DNA of 64,000 bases from Rathayibacter sp. VKM Ac-2879 (GTDB lineage: Bacteria; Actinomycetota; Actinomycetes; Actinomycetales; Microbacteriaceae). The position numbers were made by a program, and so were the translations under genes. Shown here one piece after another: positions 16,705-26,456 of this stretch. Each line of letters begins with the position of its first letter. Position 1 is the stretch's first letter. The stretch lies in the NCBI RefSeq assembly GCF_015351245.1, contig NZ_JADKSO010000003.1, forward strand, positions 124,001-188,000, read 5' to 3'. Below the pieces are notes generated by a model. The model saw nothing but the letters and a program-made list of their open reading frames with translations, made no database searches and was not told the origin of the DNA.

Positions 16705-17043
16705 TCAGGCGCCCTGCTCGCCCTTGGGCGGCGGGGTCGGGGCGGCGTCGGGCTCCTGCACGAGCTGCAGACCGCCGGAGGAGTTCGCCGAGACGGTGAG
16801 AAGGTCGATCCAGGTGCGGTTGATCGAGGGCACTCGGCCACCGAAGTACTTGAAGTACAGCGGCACGGAGGGGTCGAGCCAAATACTGGAGCGGCCGTCG
16901 CCGACCGCCGGGTCGTCGCGCCACGAGAAGAAGAAGCTCTCGCGTCGACGGAGCTTGTTGGCGATGACGATCTGGACGTGCGTGAGCGTGCGGTCGTCGA
17001 ACTCGATCTCGACTCCCGAGGCTCCGTAGAGCAGCTTCCCCAT
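16705..17043 (-). CDS. DUF7882-like small protein
   Basis: A 112-residue protein starting MGKLLYG with FFFSWRDDP, LYFKYFGGRVP and a central DLLTVSANSSGGL. This pattern is typical of a small family common in Microbacteriaceae that databases have often mislabelled as ATP-dependent DNA ligase. No ligase motif is present. Function unknown. It lies directly upstream of the transglutaminase-like gene on the same strand. The C-terminal tail is Pro/Ala-rich and probably disordered. Confidence 0.75.
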   Translation of the reverse strand: MGKLLYGASGVEIEFDDRTLTHVQIVIANKLRRRESFFFSWRDDPAVGDGRSSIWLDPSVPLYFKYFGGRVPSINRTWIDLLTVSANSSGGLQLVQEPDAAPTPPPKGEQGA

Positions 17044-17387
17044 GGGGGCCTCCCGGCCGCCCGTCGCCGGGCGGTGTATGACGGTGCCCGTGGGCACGAG
17101 AGACGGGATGGCCGTGGGGCCGCCCGCCGTGGACCGGGCGATTCGCCGCCCCGGCGCCGAGCGCTCGGGCGCGAAGCCGCCTCGCCATGACTCTATTCGA
17201 GGCAGGCCCGCGCCGCTGATCTCCGGCCGCTCAGGGCACGCCCACTGTGGAGCGATGTCCGCCAGGCGCTGCCTGGACGATCGACCGCGAACCCGCCGTC
17301 ACGTCCCCGATCGCTCCGGCACGTGGAGTCACGCCCGGTCGCCGATCGTCCTCCGCGCCGAGGGCACGTCAGACGACCTCACCGAGG
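17044..17387. other. 344-bp spacer without a recognised gene
   Basis: No supported coding sequence. The stretch holds the upstream region of the minus-strand DUF7882-like gene and the region downstream of the tRNA. Short open frames here have no ribosome site, no family match and overlap in several frames. Confidence 0.5.
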
Positions 17388-17461
17388 TGCCCCCACTGGG
17401 ACTCGAACCCAGACTGCAACGATTTTAAGTCGTCTGCCTCTGCCGATTGGGCTATGGGGGC
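17388..17461 (-). tRNA. tRNA-Leu(UAA) by anticodon, with a short variable arm
   Basis: A 74-nt cloverleaf: 7-bp acceptor (GCCCCCA/TGGGGGC), D-arm with a GG loop, anticodon arm GACGA-CTTAAAA-TCGTT with anticodon UAA (genome 17425-17427), and T-arm CTGGG-TTCGAGT-CCCAG. The discriminator is A, as in leucine tRNAs; CCA is not encoded. The variable loop is only 5 nt (GCAGT), whereas bacterial tRNA-Leu is normally class II with a long variable arm. The call rests on the anticodon alone. Confidence 0.85.
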
Positions 17462-17463
17462 GA

Positions 17464-17490
17464 CCACCGGGAGACGTGGCCTCCCGGTGG
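17464..17490 (-). terminator. hairpin downstream of ndh
   Basis: CCACCGGGAG/CTCCCGGTGG, a perfect 10-bp stem with a 7-nt loop, lies 7 bp after the ndh stop and just before the tRNA gene. No U-tract, as usual in high-GC genomes. Confidence 0.6.
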
Positions 17491-17496
17491 GTGGGG

Positions 17497-18915
17497 TCAG
17501 GACTTTGCGGGCTCGCCGCCGACGGGCACCGGGGCGCCGGCCTGGCCGGGGAGCTGCGCGGCGGCCTGCGCGGCGGGAGCCTCGGCCGCGGGAGCGGCCG
17601 GGCGCGGACGCGAGGCGTAAGTCTCGAAGGAGCCGCGCGGATTCTCGCGGGCCTCGATCGAGGCGATGTCGCGGCCGAGCCAGAGGTTGTTCCACCAGCC
17701 CCAGACCACGCGGAACTTACGCTCCCACGAGGGCATCGCGAGTCCGTGGTAGCCGCGGTGCATCACCCAGGCGGGGAAGCCCTTGACCGCGAACTTGCCG
17801 GACTGGAAGACGCCGATGCCGAGGCCGAGGCCGGCGACGGCTCCGAGGTTCTTGTGCACGTAGTCGACAGGCTTCTCGCCGCGCAGGACCGCGGTGATGT
17901 TCTTCGCCATCAGCTTGCCCTGACGGACCGCGTGCTGCGCGTTGGGCACGCAGTAGCCGCCCACGCCGCCTCCGGTGAGGTCAGGAACCGCGGTCGCGTC
18001 TCCGGCACCCCAGGCGCCCTCGACGAGGACGTCGTCGTAGCCGACGCGGAGGTCGGCGCGCACGCGCAGGCGACCGCGCTCCTCGATGGGGAGGTCGGAG
18101 TTCTTGATCGACGGGTTCGCCATGACGCCCGCGGTCCAGATGATGAGGTCGGACTCGAAGGTCTCGCCCGTCGACAGCTCGATCACGCCGTTCTCGGCCG
18201 ACTTGAGCTGCGTGTCGAGGTGCACGGTCGCGCCACGCTGGTCGAGGTTCTTGAGCACCCAGTGGCTCGTCTCGAGAGCGACCTCGGGCATGATGCGCCC
18301 CATCGCCTCGATGAGGTGGAACTGGGTCTCGTCGAACTCGATCTCGGGGTAGCGCTTGAGCAGCGCGCTCGCGAAGGAGCGCAGCTCGGCGAAGACCTCG
18401 ATGCCCGCGAAACCGCCTCCGACGACCGTCACGGTCAGCAGACGCGAGCGCTCGGGACCGGCCGGCAGAGAAGCGGCCTTGTCGAAGTTCGTGAGGATAC
18501 GGTCGCGGATCGCGGTCGCCTCCTCGATGGTCTTGAGGCCGATCGCGTTGTCGGCGACGCCCGGGATCGGGAAGGTGCGCGAGACGGAGCCCGCGGTGAC
18601 GACGATCTGGTCGTACTCGAACTCGTACGGCTCGCCGACGGTCGGGGTGATCGTCGCGGTGCGGTTCTCGTGATCGATTTTGGTCACCTTGGCCGCGACG
18701 ATGGCGGTCTTCTTGAGGTGACGACGCAGCGACACGATCGCGTGGCGGGGCTCGATCGAGCCGGCGGCGACCTCGGGGAGGAACGGCAGGTAGGCCATGT
18801 AGGGCAGCGGGTCGACGATCGTGACCTCCGCCTCGCGGGGGCGGAGGTACTTCTCGAGCTTCCACGCGGTGTAGAAACCGGCGTAGCCGCCTCCGACGAT
18901 CAGGATCTTGGGCAC
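17497..18915 (-). CDS. ndh: type II NADH:quinone dehydrogenase
   Basis: A 472-residue non-proton-pumping NADH dehydrogenase that passes electrons from NADH through FAD to the quinone pool at the inner membrane face. An N-terminal FAD motif (ILIVGGGYAGFYTA), an NADH motif (VTVVGGGFAGIEVFAEL) near residue 155 and the second FAD motif WGAGDATAVPDL are present. A hydrophobic C-terminal region (LGLGIGVF and WGWWNNLWLG) serves membrane attachment, followed by a disordered Ala/Pro tail. The GTG at 18915 has GGAGAG 6 nt upstream and is preferred over an ATG 12 codons earlier. It follows DUF501, ftsB and eno on the same strand. Confidence 0.9.
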   Translation of the reverse strand: MPKILIVGGGYAGFYTAWKLEKYLRPREAEVTIVDPLPYMAYLPFLPEVAAGSIEPRHAIVSLRRHLKKTAIVAAKVTKIDHENRTATITPTVGEPYEFEYDQIVVTAGSVSRTFPIPGVADNAIGLKTIEEATAIRDRILTNFDKAASLPAGPERSRLLTVTVVGGGFAGIEVFAELRSFASALLKRYPEIEFDETQFHLIEAMGRIMPEVALETSHWVLKNLDQRGATVHLDTQLKSAENGVIELSTGETFESDLIIWTAGVMANPSIKNSDLPIEERGRLRVRADLRVGYDDVLVEGAWGAGDATAVPDLTGGGVGGYCVPNAQHAVRQGKLMAKNITAVLRGEKPVDYVHKNLGAVAGLGLGIGVFQSGKFAVKGFPAWVMHRGYHGLAMPSWERKFRVVWGWWNNLWLGRDIASIEARENPRGSFETYASRPRPAAPAAEAPAAQAAAQLPGQAGAPVPVGGEPAKS

Positions 18916-19068
18916 TGTGAACTCTCCAGAGGGATGGACAATGCGGAACACCCCTGCGCAACGCGAAGTGCCCGCTCTCGATGCGGGTGGCAGCGCTGAC
19001 CCCGACTGGGAATCAGCTTAGCGAAGAGCGCGCCGGTCGTCGCGCCTCCCTGGCTCCGGTAGGAGCGG

Positions 19069-19581
19069 CTAGATCTCGACAGGACGGCACTCGCAGCGTT
19101 CGGGTGACCAGTCGGCGCGCTCGAGCGCGAGATCGCCGATCGGGTTCACTCCGGGGCCGGCCGCGAGGGAGTGCGCCGCGAGCGCGTGCAGGCACTTCAC
19201 CCGCGTGGGCATGCCCCCGGAGGAGATGCCTGCGATCTCGGGGACGGAGCCGACGCTCTCGCGGTCGGCGAGGAACGCGCGGTGGGCCGCGGCGTAGGCG
19301 CCGCGCACCTCCTCGTCCTCGGCCAGGAGGGCGTTGTACTCGACCATGACCTGGGTCGCCTCGAGCTGTGAGATCGCGGCCGTGGCGGCGGGATGCGTCA
19401 GGTAGTAGAAGGTCGGGAACGGCGTGCCGTCCGACAGGCGCGGGCTGGTCGAGACGACCGCGGGATCGCCGCACACGCACCGGGCGCTGATGCCGACCAC
19501 GTCGCGGGCCGGTCGGCCCAGCTGGGCCGAGACGACGGCGATGTCCCGCTCGGTGGGCGGGTCGAAGGGGGGCGTGGTCAC
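19069..19581 (-). CDS. DUF501 domain protein
   Basis: A 170-residue DUF501 protein (PF04417). Recognisable features are CVCGDPAVV, the TFYYLTHPAA segment, and GMPTRVKCLHALAAHSLA with NPIGD near the C-terminus. The conserved Cys and His residues may bind a metal. DUF501 genes lie beside eno and ftsB in most actinobacteria, as here, which suggests a link to division or to exopolyphosphatase function, but the role is unknown. The GTG start has GGAG 6-7 nt upstream. Confidence 0.85.
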   Translation of the reverse strand: MTTPPFDPPTERDIAVVSAQLGRPARDVVGISARCVCGDPAVVSTSPRLSDGTPFPTFYYLTHPAATAAISQLEATQVMVEYNALLAEDEEVRGAYAAAHRAFLADRESVGSVPEIAGISSGGMPTRVKCLHALAAHSLAAGPGVNPIGDLALERADWSPERCECRPVEI

Positions 19582-19634
19582 GGGAGGCTCCAGGGGACGG
19601 CGGGCCGGGGAAGACGCTCCAGTGTACGCGGGGC

Positions 19635-20318
19635 TCAGGGAGTCGGCACGGGGGCGCCGGGCGTCGGCTCGGACGGAGGCGCCGGGGTGGAGAAGGAGGG
19701 TGTCAGGTCGCTCGGCGACGGGTTGCCGAGGCCGGCGACGGCGAGGGAGGACAGGAGCGCGCCCGCCCAGTCGGTCGGCGTCTCCTGCACCGCGTCGCTC
19801 GCGGGCTGAGCGGCCTGCTGCGCGACGGCGATGTCGTCGAGGACGAGGTAGCTCACCTCGCCCGGCATCACGAAGTAGAGGCGCTCGCGCGCCTGGGCGC
19901 GGATGTAGGCGGGGTCTGACCAGCGAGTGCGCTGCTCGTCGAGGTTCTGCGACTGGGTCTTCGCAGCATCGACGGAACGCTGCAGCTCGGCGATCTGGGC
20001 GCGCTGCTCGACGAAGTTCTTGATGCTCGGGGCGAGGATCACGACCGCGAGGATCATGATCGCCATCACCAGCAGGGTGAATCCGGAGCCGCGGACCCCG
20101 GCGAGCCAGGCGGCGGGCGTCGCAGGCTGGGGCGGGCGGGACGCCTTCGGTGCGGAGGCGGCGCGGGAAGCCCGCGGAGAGGGGCCAGCCTTCGCGGTAC
20201 CGGCCTTGGTGCTGCCCCGCCTCGCACCATCGGTCGCGGCCACCGACGGGGTCACAGGGGCGGCAGGCCGGCGCGGTGCACTGCCCGGAGTCGCGGGCCG
20301 ACGGGGCGGACGAGCCAT
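19635..20318 (-). CDS. ftsB: septum formation initiator (FtsB/DivIC-like)
   Basis: A 227-residue single-pass membrane protein of the divisome. A long Ala/Pro/Arg-rich cytoplasmic N-terminus (1-75) leads to one membrane helix (about 79-96), a periplasmic coiled coil (100-130) and the DivIC-type DPAYIRAQARERLYFVMPGE segment, where the RERL motif is diagnostic. The C-terminal tail is disordered and Pro-rich. It sits between eno and DUF501, the standard actinobacterial order. The ATG has AGGAGG 8 nt upstream. Confidence 0.88.
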   Translation of the reverse strand: MARPPRRPATPGSAPRRPAAPVTPSVAATDGARRGSTKAGTAKAGPSPRASRAASAPKASRPPQPATPAAWLAGVRGSGFTLLVMAIMILAVVILAPSIKNFVEQRAQIAELQRSVDAAKTQSQNLDEQRTRWSDPAYIRAQARERLYFVMPGEVSYLVLDDIAVAQQAAQPASDAVQETPTDWAGALLSSLAVAGLGNPSPSDLTPSFSTPAPPSEPTPGAPVPTP

Positions 20319-20454
20319 GAGCGGAGCCTCCTCGGGCGTGACGGGCGCGTGCACGACAGGACGCGTGACGGCATGGTCGTGGCGGCCGGACGTGGTCCGG
20401 CCCCGGCGCCCACACCGAGGTGCAGGGCATCGGGGCCGGACCGGCGCAGAGAGA

Positions 20455-21789
<1,335 letters not shown>

Positions 21790-21828
21790 CTACTGATCGC
21801 TCAGGAACGGCAGGAGACCGCGCGGCCG

Positions 21829-21834
21829 TAGACT
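21829..21834 (+). promoter_or_regulatory. -10 box upstream of apt
   Basis: TAGACT, about 54 nt before the apt start, gives a conventional leader with a GGAGGA ribosome site. No convincing -35 was identified. Confidence 0.3.
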
Positions 21835-21887
21835 CCCAGGGCTCGATCGGCAGCAGCCGCCGGGCGAGAGCCGAGCCGGAGGACCCC

Positions 21888-22415
21888 GTGACCACGACAG
21901 CCGCCGCCCACGTCGAGCGTCTCACCGCCGTCATCCCCGACTTCCCCGAACCGGGCATCCTCTTCCGCGACCTGACCCCGGTCTTCGGCGACGGAGAGGC
22001 ATTGCGCGCGGTCGCCGACGCGTTGATCGCGCCGTACCTCGGGCGGATCGACGCGATCGCGGGAGTGGAGGCGCGCGGCTTCCTGCTCGCCGCGGCCTCC
22101 GCATACTCGGCCGGTCTGGGCGTCGTCACCATCCGCAAGCCGGGCAAGCTGCCCCGCGAGGTGCTGCGTGAGGAGGCGGCGCTCGAGTACGGGACGACCA
22201 CTCTGGAGGTGCACCTCGACGCGATGCCGCGCGGGGCGCGCCTCCTGCTCGTCGACGACGTGCTCGCCACGGGCGGCACGCTCGATGCGAGTCGCCGCCT
22301 CATCGAGCGGGCGGGCTGGCAGCTCGAGGGCATCGCCGTGGTGATGGAGCTCGAGGGCCTCGGTGGCCGCGAACTCCTGTCCGGGCTCCGCGTCGACGCG
22401 ATCACCACCGTCTGA
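21888..22415 (+). CDS. apt: adenine phosphoribosyltransferase
   Basis: A 175-residue purine salvage enzyme making AMP from adenine and PRPP. Seen: PDFPEPGILFRDLTPVF at the N-terminus, GVEARGF in the centre, the RKPGKLP segment, and the PRPP-binding LLLVDDVLATGGTL near the C-terminus. The GTG start has GGAGGA at good spacing. It stands alone on the plus strand among minus-strand genes and ends at a long hairpin shared with the convergent ABC operon. A probable adenine deaminase at 34 kb would compete for the same substrate. Confidence 0.95.
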   Translation: MTTTAAAHVERLTAVIPDFPEPGILFRDLTPVFGDGEALRAVADALIAPYLGRIDAIAGVEARGFLLAAASAYSAGLGVVTIRKPGKLPREVLREEAALEYGTTTLEVHLDAMPRGARLLLVDDVLATGGTLDASRRLIERAGWQLEGIAVVMELEGLGGRELLSGLRVDAITTV

Positions 22416-22421
22416 CCCCCT

Positions 22422-22484
22422 CCGCGAGATGCCACTTATGAGCGCACGCACCGGCGTGTCGCGCTCATAAGTGGCATCTCGCGG
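22422..22484. terminator. long perfect inverted repeat, bidirectional terminator
   Basis: Two 24-nt arms (22422-22445 and 22461-22484) are perfect reverse complements around a 15-nt loop, with further pairing of the flanking C- and G-runs. It separates convergent apt and the ABC permease gene. A run of nine G follows on the plus strand. Confidence 0.75.
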
Positions 22485-22500
22485 GGGGGGGCGGGAGGCG

Positions 22501-23388
22501 TCAGCTGAGGGTCAGGGACATCCGCGAGAGGACGAAGGACTCGAGCACCTGCACGAGCATGTAGAGCACAAGCGAGACGCCCGTCACGAGGACGACGGCC
22601 GACCAGACGTCGGCGAAGCGGGCCTGCGACGACCAGGAGTTGATCGCCCCGCCGATGCCGTCCCCGGTCGAGAGCCACTCGGCCAGCAGCGCACCGGTGA
22701 TGGCGCCCGGCACCGAAATGCGGATCGCCGCGAAGAGCGAGGGCAGCGCACCGGGGATCGCGACCTTGCGGATCGCCGTGAGGGTCGAGCCTCCGTAGAC
22801 CGCCACGACGTCGAGCATCTGCGCGGAGGCGTTGTTCAACCCGAACGCGACCGTCACGAGCGCCGGGAACAGCACCACGATGCCGCCGATGACGCCGACG
22901 GAGGCGACCGAGCCGTTGCCGAACACCAGGATGATGAGCGGCGCCATCGCGATCAGCGGCACCGAGCGCAGCAGCATCGCGAACGGGAGAAGCGCGTGCT
23001 CGATGCCCTTGGAGACGCGGAAGAGGATCGCCCCGAGGACGGCGACGGCCAGACCTGCGACGAATCCGATGAGCGCGTCGCCCATCGTCACGGCGAACAG
23101 CCCGCCGAGCTCGGCGCGATGCGCCGGCGCCTTGGGGTCCGTGACGAGATGCTCCCACACGTCCCACGGCCCCTTGACCACATACGTCGAGACGCCGCTG
23201 AACAGCACCACGGCGATCCAGATGGCCAGCACGATCACGATGGTCGAAAGGGCCACCAGCAGGCTCTTGCGGAGGCTCTTCACCGTCGCACCGAGAGCCG
23301 CGGAGCGCAGTTGCCTCCGCAGCTCGTCGACGGCGAGGATCGACGTCGCGGTCGACTGCTCCGTGCGGTGGGGGACGGTCGTGGTCAT
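22501..23388 (-). CDS. ABC importer permease (second permease)
   Basis: A 295-residue permease of the nitrate/sulfonate/NMT1-type ABC family (BPD_transp_1), with about six membrane helices. The EAA-loop region is visible as VAVYGGSTLTAIRKVAIPGALPSLF without the classical EAA triad, as is usual in the SsuC/TauC/ThiX group. Its start lies 2 bp after the stop of the first permease, so the operon reads substrate protein, ATPase, permease, permease. Having two different permeases implies a heterodimeric channel. Confidence 0.88.
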   Translation of the reverse strand: MTTTVPHRTEQSTATSILAVDELRRQLRSAALGATVKSLRKSLLVALSTIVIVLAIWIAVVLFSGVSTYVVKGPWDVWEHLVTDPKAPAHRAELGGLFAVTMGDALIGFVAGLAVAVLGAILFRVSKGIEHALLPFAMLLRSVPLIAMAPLIILVFGNGSVASVGVIGGIVVLFPALVTVAFGLNNASAQMLDVVAVYGGSTLTAIRKVAIPGALPSLFAAIRISVPGAITGALLAEWLSTGDGIGGAINSWSSQARFADVWSAVVLVTGVSLVLYMLVQVLESFVLSRMSLTLS

Positions 23389-23390
23389 GG

Positions 23391-24224
23391 TCAAGCCCGC
23401 TTTCCGGCCGACCACGGCGCGATGAGGCGCCCGATCAGTCCAACGATGCCGTAGCCGATCAGCGCCACCGCGGCGCAGAGGAGGAAGAGCGCCCACACTC
23501 GCGGCGAGTTGAGCGAGACCTGCGCGGCGACCAGGATCGGGCCGACGCCCGTCTCGATCTTGCCGAAGTACTCGCCCAGGATTGCGCCGAGGAACGCGGC
23601 CGGCACCGCGATCTGCAGGGCCGAGAGGATGTTCGGCAGGGCGGCGATGAGGCGCACCTTGCGCAGCTGCGTGAACCGCGTGCCTCCGTAGACCGTGACC
23701 ACATCGAGCGAGGCGCGGTCGGCCGCCTTCAGCCCCAGCAGACTGCCGACGACGGTCGTGAAGAAGACCGAGAGGCCGGCGAGGAAGATCGCTGTCGCGC
23801 TCGGCAGCCCGGGAGCATCCGCCCCACCGAGGATCAGCAGCACGATGGCGCCGATCGCGACGATGGGCACGCAGTAGGTGATGACGGCGAGCTGCGAGAC
23901 GACTCCCTCGAGCCACGGCACGACGAGCACGAGAGCCGAGAGCAGCAAGGCGATCAGGTTGCCCCAGAAGTAGCCCACGGCGGCCTCGCCGATGGTGACC
24001 GAGAAGTTGCGCCAGTAGAAGCCGACGCCGTCGTCGATCGCCGTCTGCACGACCTGGACGGGCGTGGGCACCGGAGCGTAGTTCGCGGCGCCGGTGGGCG
24101 CGGTGACGAGCGCCACCACCCACCACACAGCCACGATCGCAGCGACGCCGAGGATGCCGATCGTCCACGGCGGGAGGGAGAACGAGCGCCGAGCGGTCGT
24201 CGGCGGAAGAGGTGCAGTGGCCAC
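23391..24224 (-). CDS. ABC importer permease (first permease)
   Basis: A 277-residue permease of the same family as the next gene downstream. About six membrane helices surround VTVYGGTRFTQLRKVRLIAALPNIL, the ATPase-docking loop. The GTG start has AGGA overlapping the TAG of the ATPase gene, so translation is coupled. Sequence similarity with the second permease is moderate (similar YGGxxxxxxRKVxxxxALP loops), consistent with an old duplication. Confidence 0.88.
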   Translation of the reverse strand: MATAPLPPTTARRSFSLPPWTIGILGVAAIVAVWWVVALVTAPTGAANYAPVPTPVQVVQTAIDDGVGFYWRNFSVTIGEAAVGYFWGNLIALLLSALVLVVPWLEGVVSQLAVITYCVPIVAIGAIVLLILGGADAPGLPSATAIFLAGLSVFFTTVVGSLLGLKAADRASLDVVTVYGGTRFTQLRKVRLIAALPNILSALQIAVPAAFLGAILGEYFGKIETGVGPILVAAQVSLNSPRVWALFLLCAAVALIGYGIVGLIGRLIAPWSAGKRA

Positions 24225-24232
24225 GATGCGTC

Positions 24233-25060
24233 CTAGTGGTCGTCGACGGCCGCGCCGCCGTCGCCGAACAGCAGCTCGGAGGCCTGGTCGACGTAGGCGT
24301 GGAACTCGGGGGTCCGCTGCATCTCCGGCGTGCGAGGACGCGGCAGGTCGATGTCGATGATCTCCTTCACCCGACCCGGACGCGGGCTCATGACGGCGAC
24401 GCGGTCCGAGAGGAAGATCGCCTCCGAGATGCCGTGGGTGACGAGGAGGGTCGTGGCCGGCTTCTCGGTCCAGATGCGCAGGAGCTCGAGGTTGAGCTTC
24501 TGCCGCGTCATGTCGTCGAGCGCCCCGAAGGGCTCGTCGAGCAGCAGCACCTCGGGCTTGAGGATGAGGCAGCGGGCGATCGAGACGCGCTGGCGCATGC
24601 CTCCTGAGAGCTGCGCCGGCTTGGCCTTCTCGAAGCCGCGGAGGCCGACGAGGTCGATCAGCTCGTCGATGTAGGCCTGGTCGACGCTCTTGCCTGCGAT
24701 CTCGAACGGGAGGCGGATATTGGACATCACGCTGCGCCAAGGCAGGAGCGCGTGATCCTGGAAGGCGATGCCGAGCTTGTTGTCGCGTCGCAGCTCCTTC
24801 GGCGTGCGGCCATCGACGCGGATCGAGCCCGACGTGGGCTCCTCGAGCCCTGCCAGGATGCGGAGGATGGTCGACTTGCCGCACCCGGAGGGGCCGAGCA
24901 GGGCCAGGAAGCTGCCCTGGTCGGTGTGCAGGTCGGTGTCCTGCAGCGCGGCGACGCTGCGCGAGCCCATCCGGAACGTCTTCGACAGGCCGTGGATCTG
25001 GATGCCGGTTCCGCCCGCCTCCTGCTCGCGCAGGTGGCCGACGTCGGTCGTCTCGGTCAC
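24233..25060 (-). CDS. ABC importer ATP-binding protein
   Basis: A 275-residue ATPase of the SsuB/TauB/NrtD group that powers the adjacent permeases. Walker [10 protein letters not shown] (residues 56-64), Q-loop [12 protein letters not shown], signature LSGGMRQR, Walker B VLLLDEPF and the switch His in LLVTHG are all intact. The GTG start follows AAGGGC. A hairpin lies between it and the substrate-binding gene upstream, which may lower ATPase expression relative to the binding protein. Confidence 0.92.
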   Translation of the reverse strand: MTETTDVGHLREQEAGGTGIQIHGLSKTFRMGSRSVAALQDTDLHTDQGSFLALLGPSGCGKSTILRILAGLEEPTSGSIRVDGRTPKELRRDNKLGIAFQDHALLPWRSVMSNIRLPFEIAGKSVDQAYIDELIDLVGLRGFEKAKPAQLSGGMRQRVSIARCLILKPEVLLLDEPFGALDDMTRQKLNLELLRIWTEKPATTLLVTHGISEAIFLSDRVAVMSPRPGRVKEIIDIDLPRPRTPEMQRTPEFHAYVDQASELLFGDGGAAVDDH

Positions 25061-25099
25061 GAGTGGTGCCCTTCGTGGTGGTGCTGGTTCAGGCGGGGT

Positions 25100-25127
25100 G
25101 CCCCCTCCGACGACTGCCGGAGGGGGC
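25100..25127 (-). terminator. intercistronic hairpin
   Basis: GCCCCCTCCG/CGGAGGGGGC, a perfect 10-bp stem with an 8-nt loop, lies between the substrate-binding gene and the ATPase gene of one operon. It is probably an attenuator or mRNA-stabilising stem rather than a full terminator. Confidence 0.55.
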
Positions 25128-25136
25128 GGGGGCGGA

Positions 25137-26228
25137 TCAGGCGGCGTACTTCACCAGATCGGGGTTCTCCTTGTAGACCTCGTCGAGCAGGGAGAGGTCG
25201 AACAGGTCCTCGGCGGTGATGTCGATGCCCGCGCCCTTGAGCGAGGCGATCGTCTCGGACTGCAGGGTCTCGGAGATCGTGAAGAGGCCGTTCTTGGCGG
25301 TGTCGTCCGAGACGACGAGCTCCTGCGCCTGGATCGTCGCACCCTTCTTGGAGGCCTCGGCGTCGAGGCCGAGATCCTTGCCGTAGGTGTCGACGGCGAG
25401 CATCGCGCCCGCCTCCGGGTCGTTCACGGCGTCGGTCCATCCCTTGATCTCGGCGACGAGGAACGCCTTGAGCGCCGCGCGCTTCTCGGAGATCGCCTGC
25501 GCGGTGACCGAGAAGGTCTCGGCGACGAAGGGGAGCCCGTTGTCGGCGAAGGGAAGGTTGACCACCTCGTAGCCCTGGGCGGCGACGGTGATCGACTCGT
25601 TGGTCAGGTAGGCGATGAAGCCGTCGACCGTGCCGTTGATGAGGACCGAGGGGTCGTACTCGACCGGCACGACCGTGAGCTCGGACTCCGAGAGGCCGTT
25701 GGCCGAGAGGAGCGCCTGGAAGAGCGAGGTGTTCGAGGCCTGGACGCCGATCTTCTTGCCGGCGAGGTCGGCGGGGGTCGCGATGTTGCCGGCGGACTTG
25801 ATCGACAGGACCGTGAAGGGGTTCTTCTGGTAGGTCGCGCCGATGATCTTGAGCGGCGCCTCCTGGTTGGCGATCACGGTACCGATCGACACGGCGTCGC
25901 TCAGGGCCACGTCGGCGCTGCCCGAGAGCAGCTCGGCGGTGCCGGTCGAGGGGCCGGGGGTGAGCGTCACTCCCGCGAGGCCCGCGTCGGTGTAGTAGCC
26001 CTTGGAGTCGGCGAAGAACTCACCGGAGAACTCCTCGTTCTTGATCCACGAGAGCTGCACCTTGATGGTCCCGAGGGCACCGCCGGTCGCGACGGTTCCC
26101 GACGTGGAGGGGGAGGCGCAGGAGGCGAGCACGGAGGCTCCGCCGAGCGCGAGCCCGGCCACTCCCGCCATGCGGAACAGGCTGCGGCGGTCGAAGTGGG
26201 GGGCGGTGCGGAGGGGCGACAGGGGCAA
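25137..26228 (-). CDS. NMT1/THI5-like substrate-binding lipoprotein
   Basis: A 363-residue ABC substrate-binding protein. Residues 1-37 are a twin-arginine lipoprotein signal (RRSLFRM and lipobox LASC). The mature part starts [23 protein letters not shown], the pattern of the NMT1/THI5-like fold, which binds pyrimidine, riboflavin or sulfonate-type ligands. The start is a TTG at 26228 with GAGGAG 6 nt upstream; no better codon lies closer to the signal. No TPP or FMN riboswitch was recognised upstream, so the ligand is unresolved. Confidence 0.85.
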   Translation of the reverse strand: MPLSPLRTAPHFDRRSLFRMAGVAGLALGGASVLASCASPSTSGTVATGGALGTIKVQLSWIKNEEFSGEFFADSKGYYTDAGLAGVTLTPGPSTGTAELLSGSADVALSDAVSIGTVIANQEAPLKIIGATYQKNPFTVLSIKSAGNIATPADLAGKKIGVQASNTSLFQALLSANGLSESELTVVPVEYDPSVLINGTVDGFIAYLTNESITVAAQGYEVVNLPFADNGLPFVAETFSVTAQAISEKRAALKAFLVAEIKGWTDAVNDPEAGAMLAVDTYGKDLGLDAEASKKGATIQAQELVVSDDTAKNGLFTISETLQSETIASLKGAGIDITAEDLFDLSLLDEVYKENPDLVKYAA

Positions 26229-26420
26229 GGGGACTCCTCGGTGGATCGTCAGGGCTGCTGTGGAGCGGTGTACGCGGGTCGCGTCGTGAGGGGACCGTTC
26301 AGGCGCGCCAAGTCGCGCCGATCGGGTGCCTCGACGCTAACCTCGCGAGATTTCCCAGGTGTGTCCGCAGATTTCGCGGGGATTAAGGCTCTCACGGATC
26401 TGCCAGCGATCGGGACGCTC

Positions 26421-26439
26421 CCGCCGGATCGTCCGGCGG
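26421..26439 (-). terminator. hairpin downstream of hisS
   Basis: CCGCCGGA-TCG-TCCGGCGG, a perfect 8-bp stem with a 3-nt loop, lies 18 bp after the hisS stop. It probably separates hisS from the ABC operon. Confidence 0.5.
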
Positions 26440-26456
26440 ATCGACTGAGGCACATC

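Noticed and set aside
17388..17461. tRNA read from the plus strand
   Set aside because: On the plus strand the T-loop would read ACTCGAA, not the TTCGANT pattern. Only the minus strand gives a proper T-arm and anticodon loop.
26229..26456. TPP or FMN riboswitch upstream of the NMT1/THI5-like binding protein
   Set aside because: The expected conserved blocks could not be aligned on the minus strand; only a GC hairpin that fits a hisS terminator was found.
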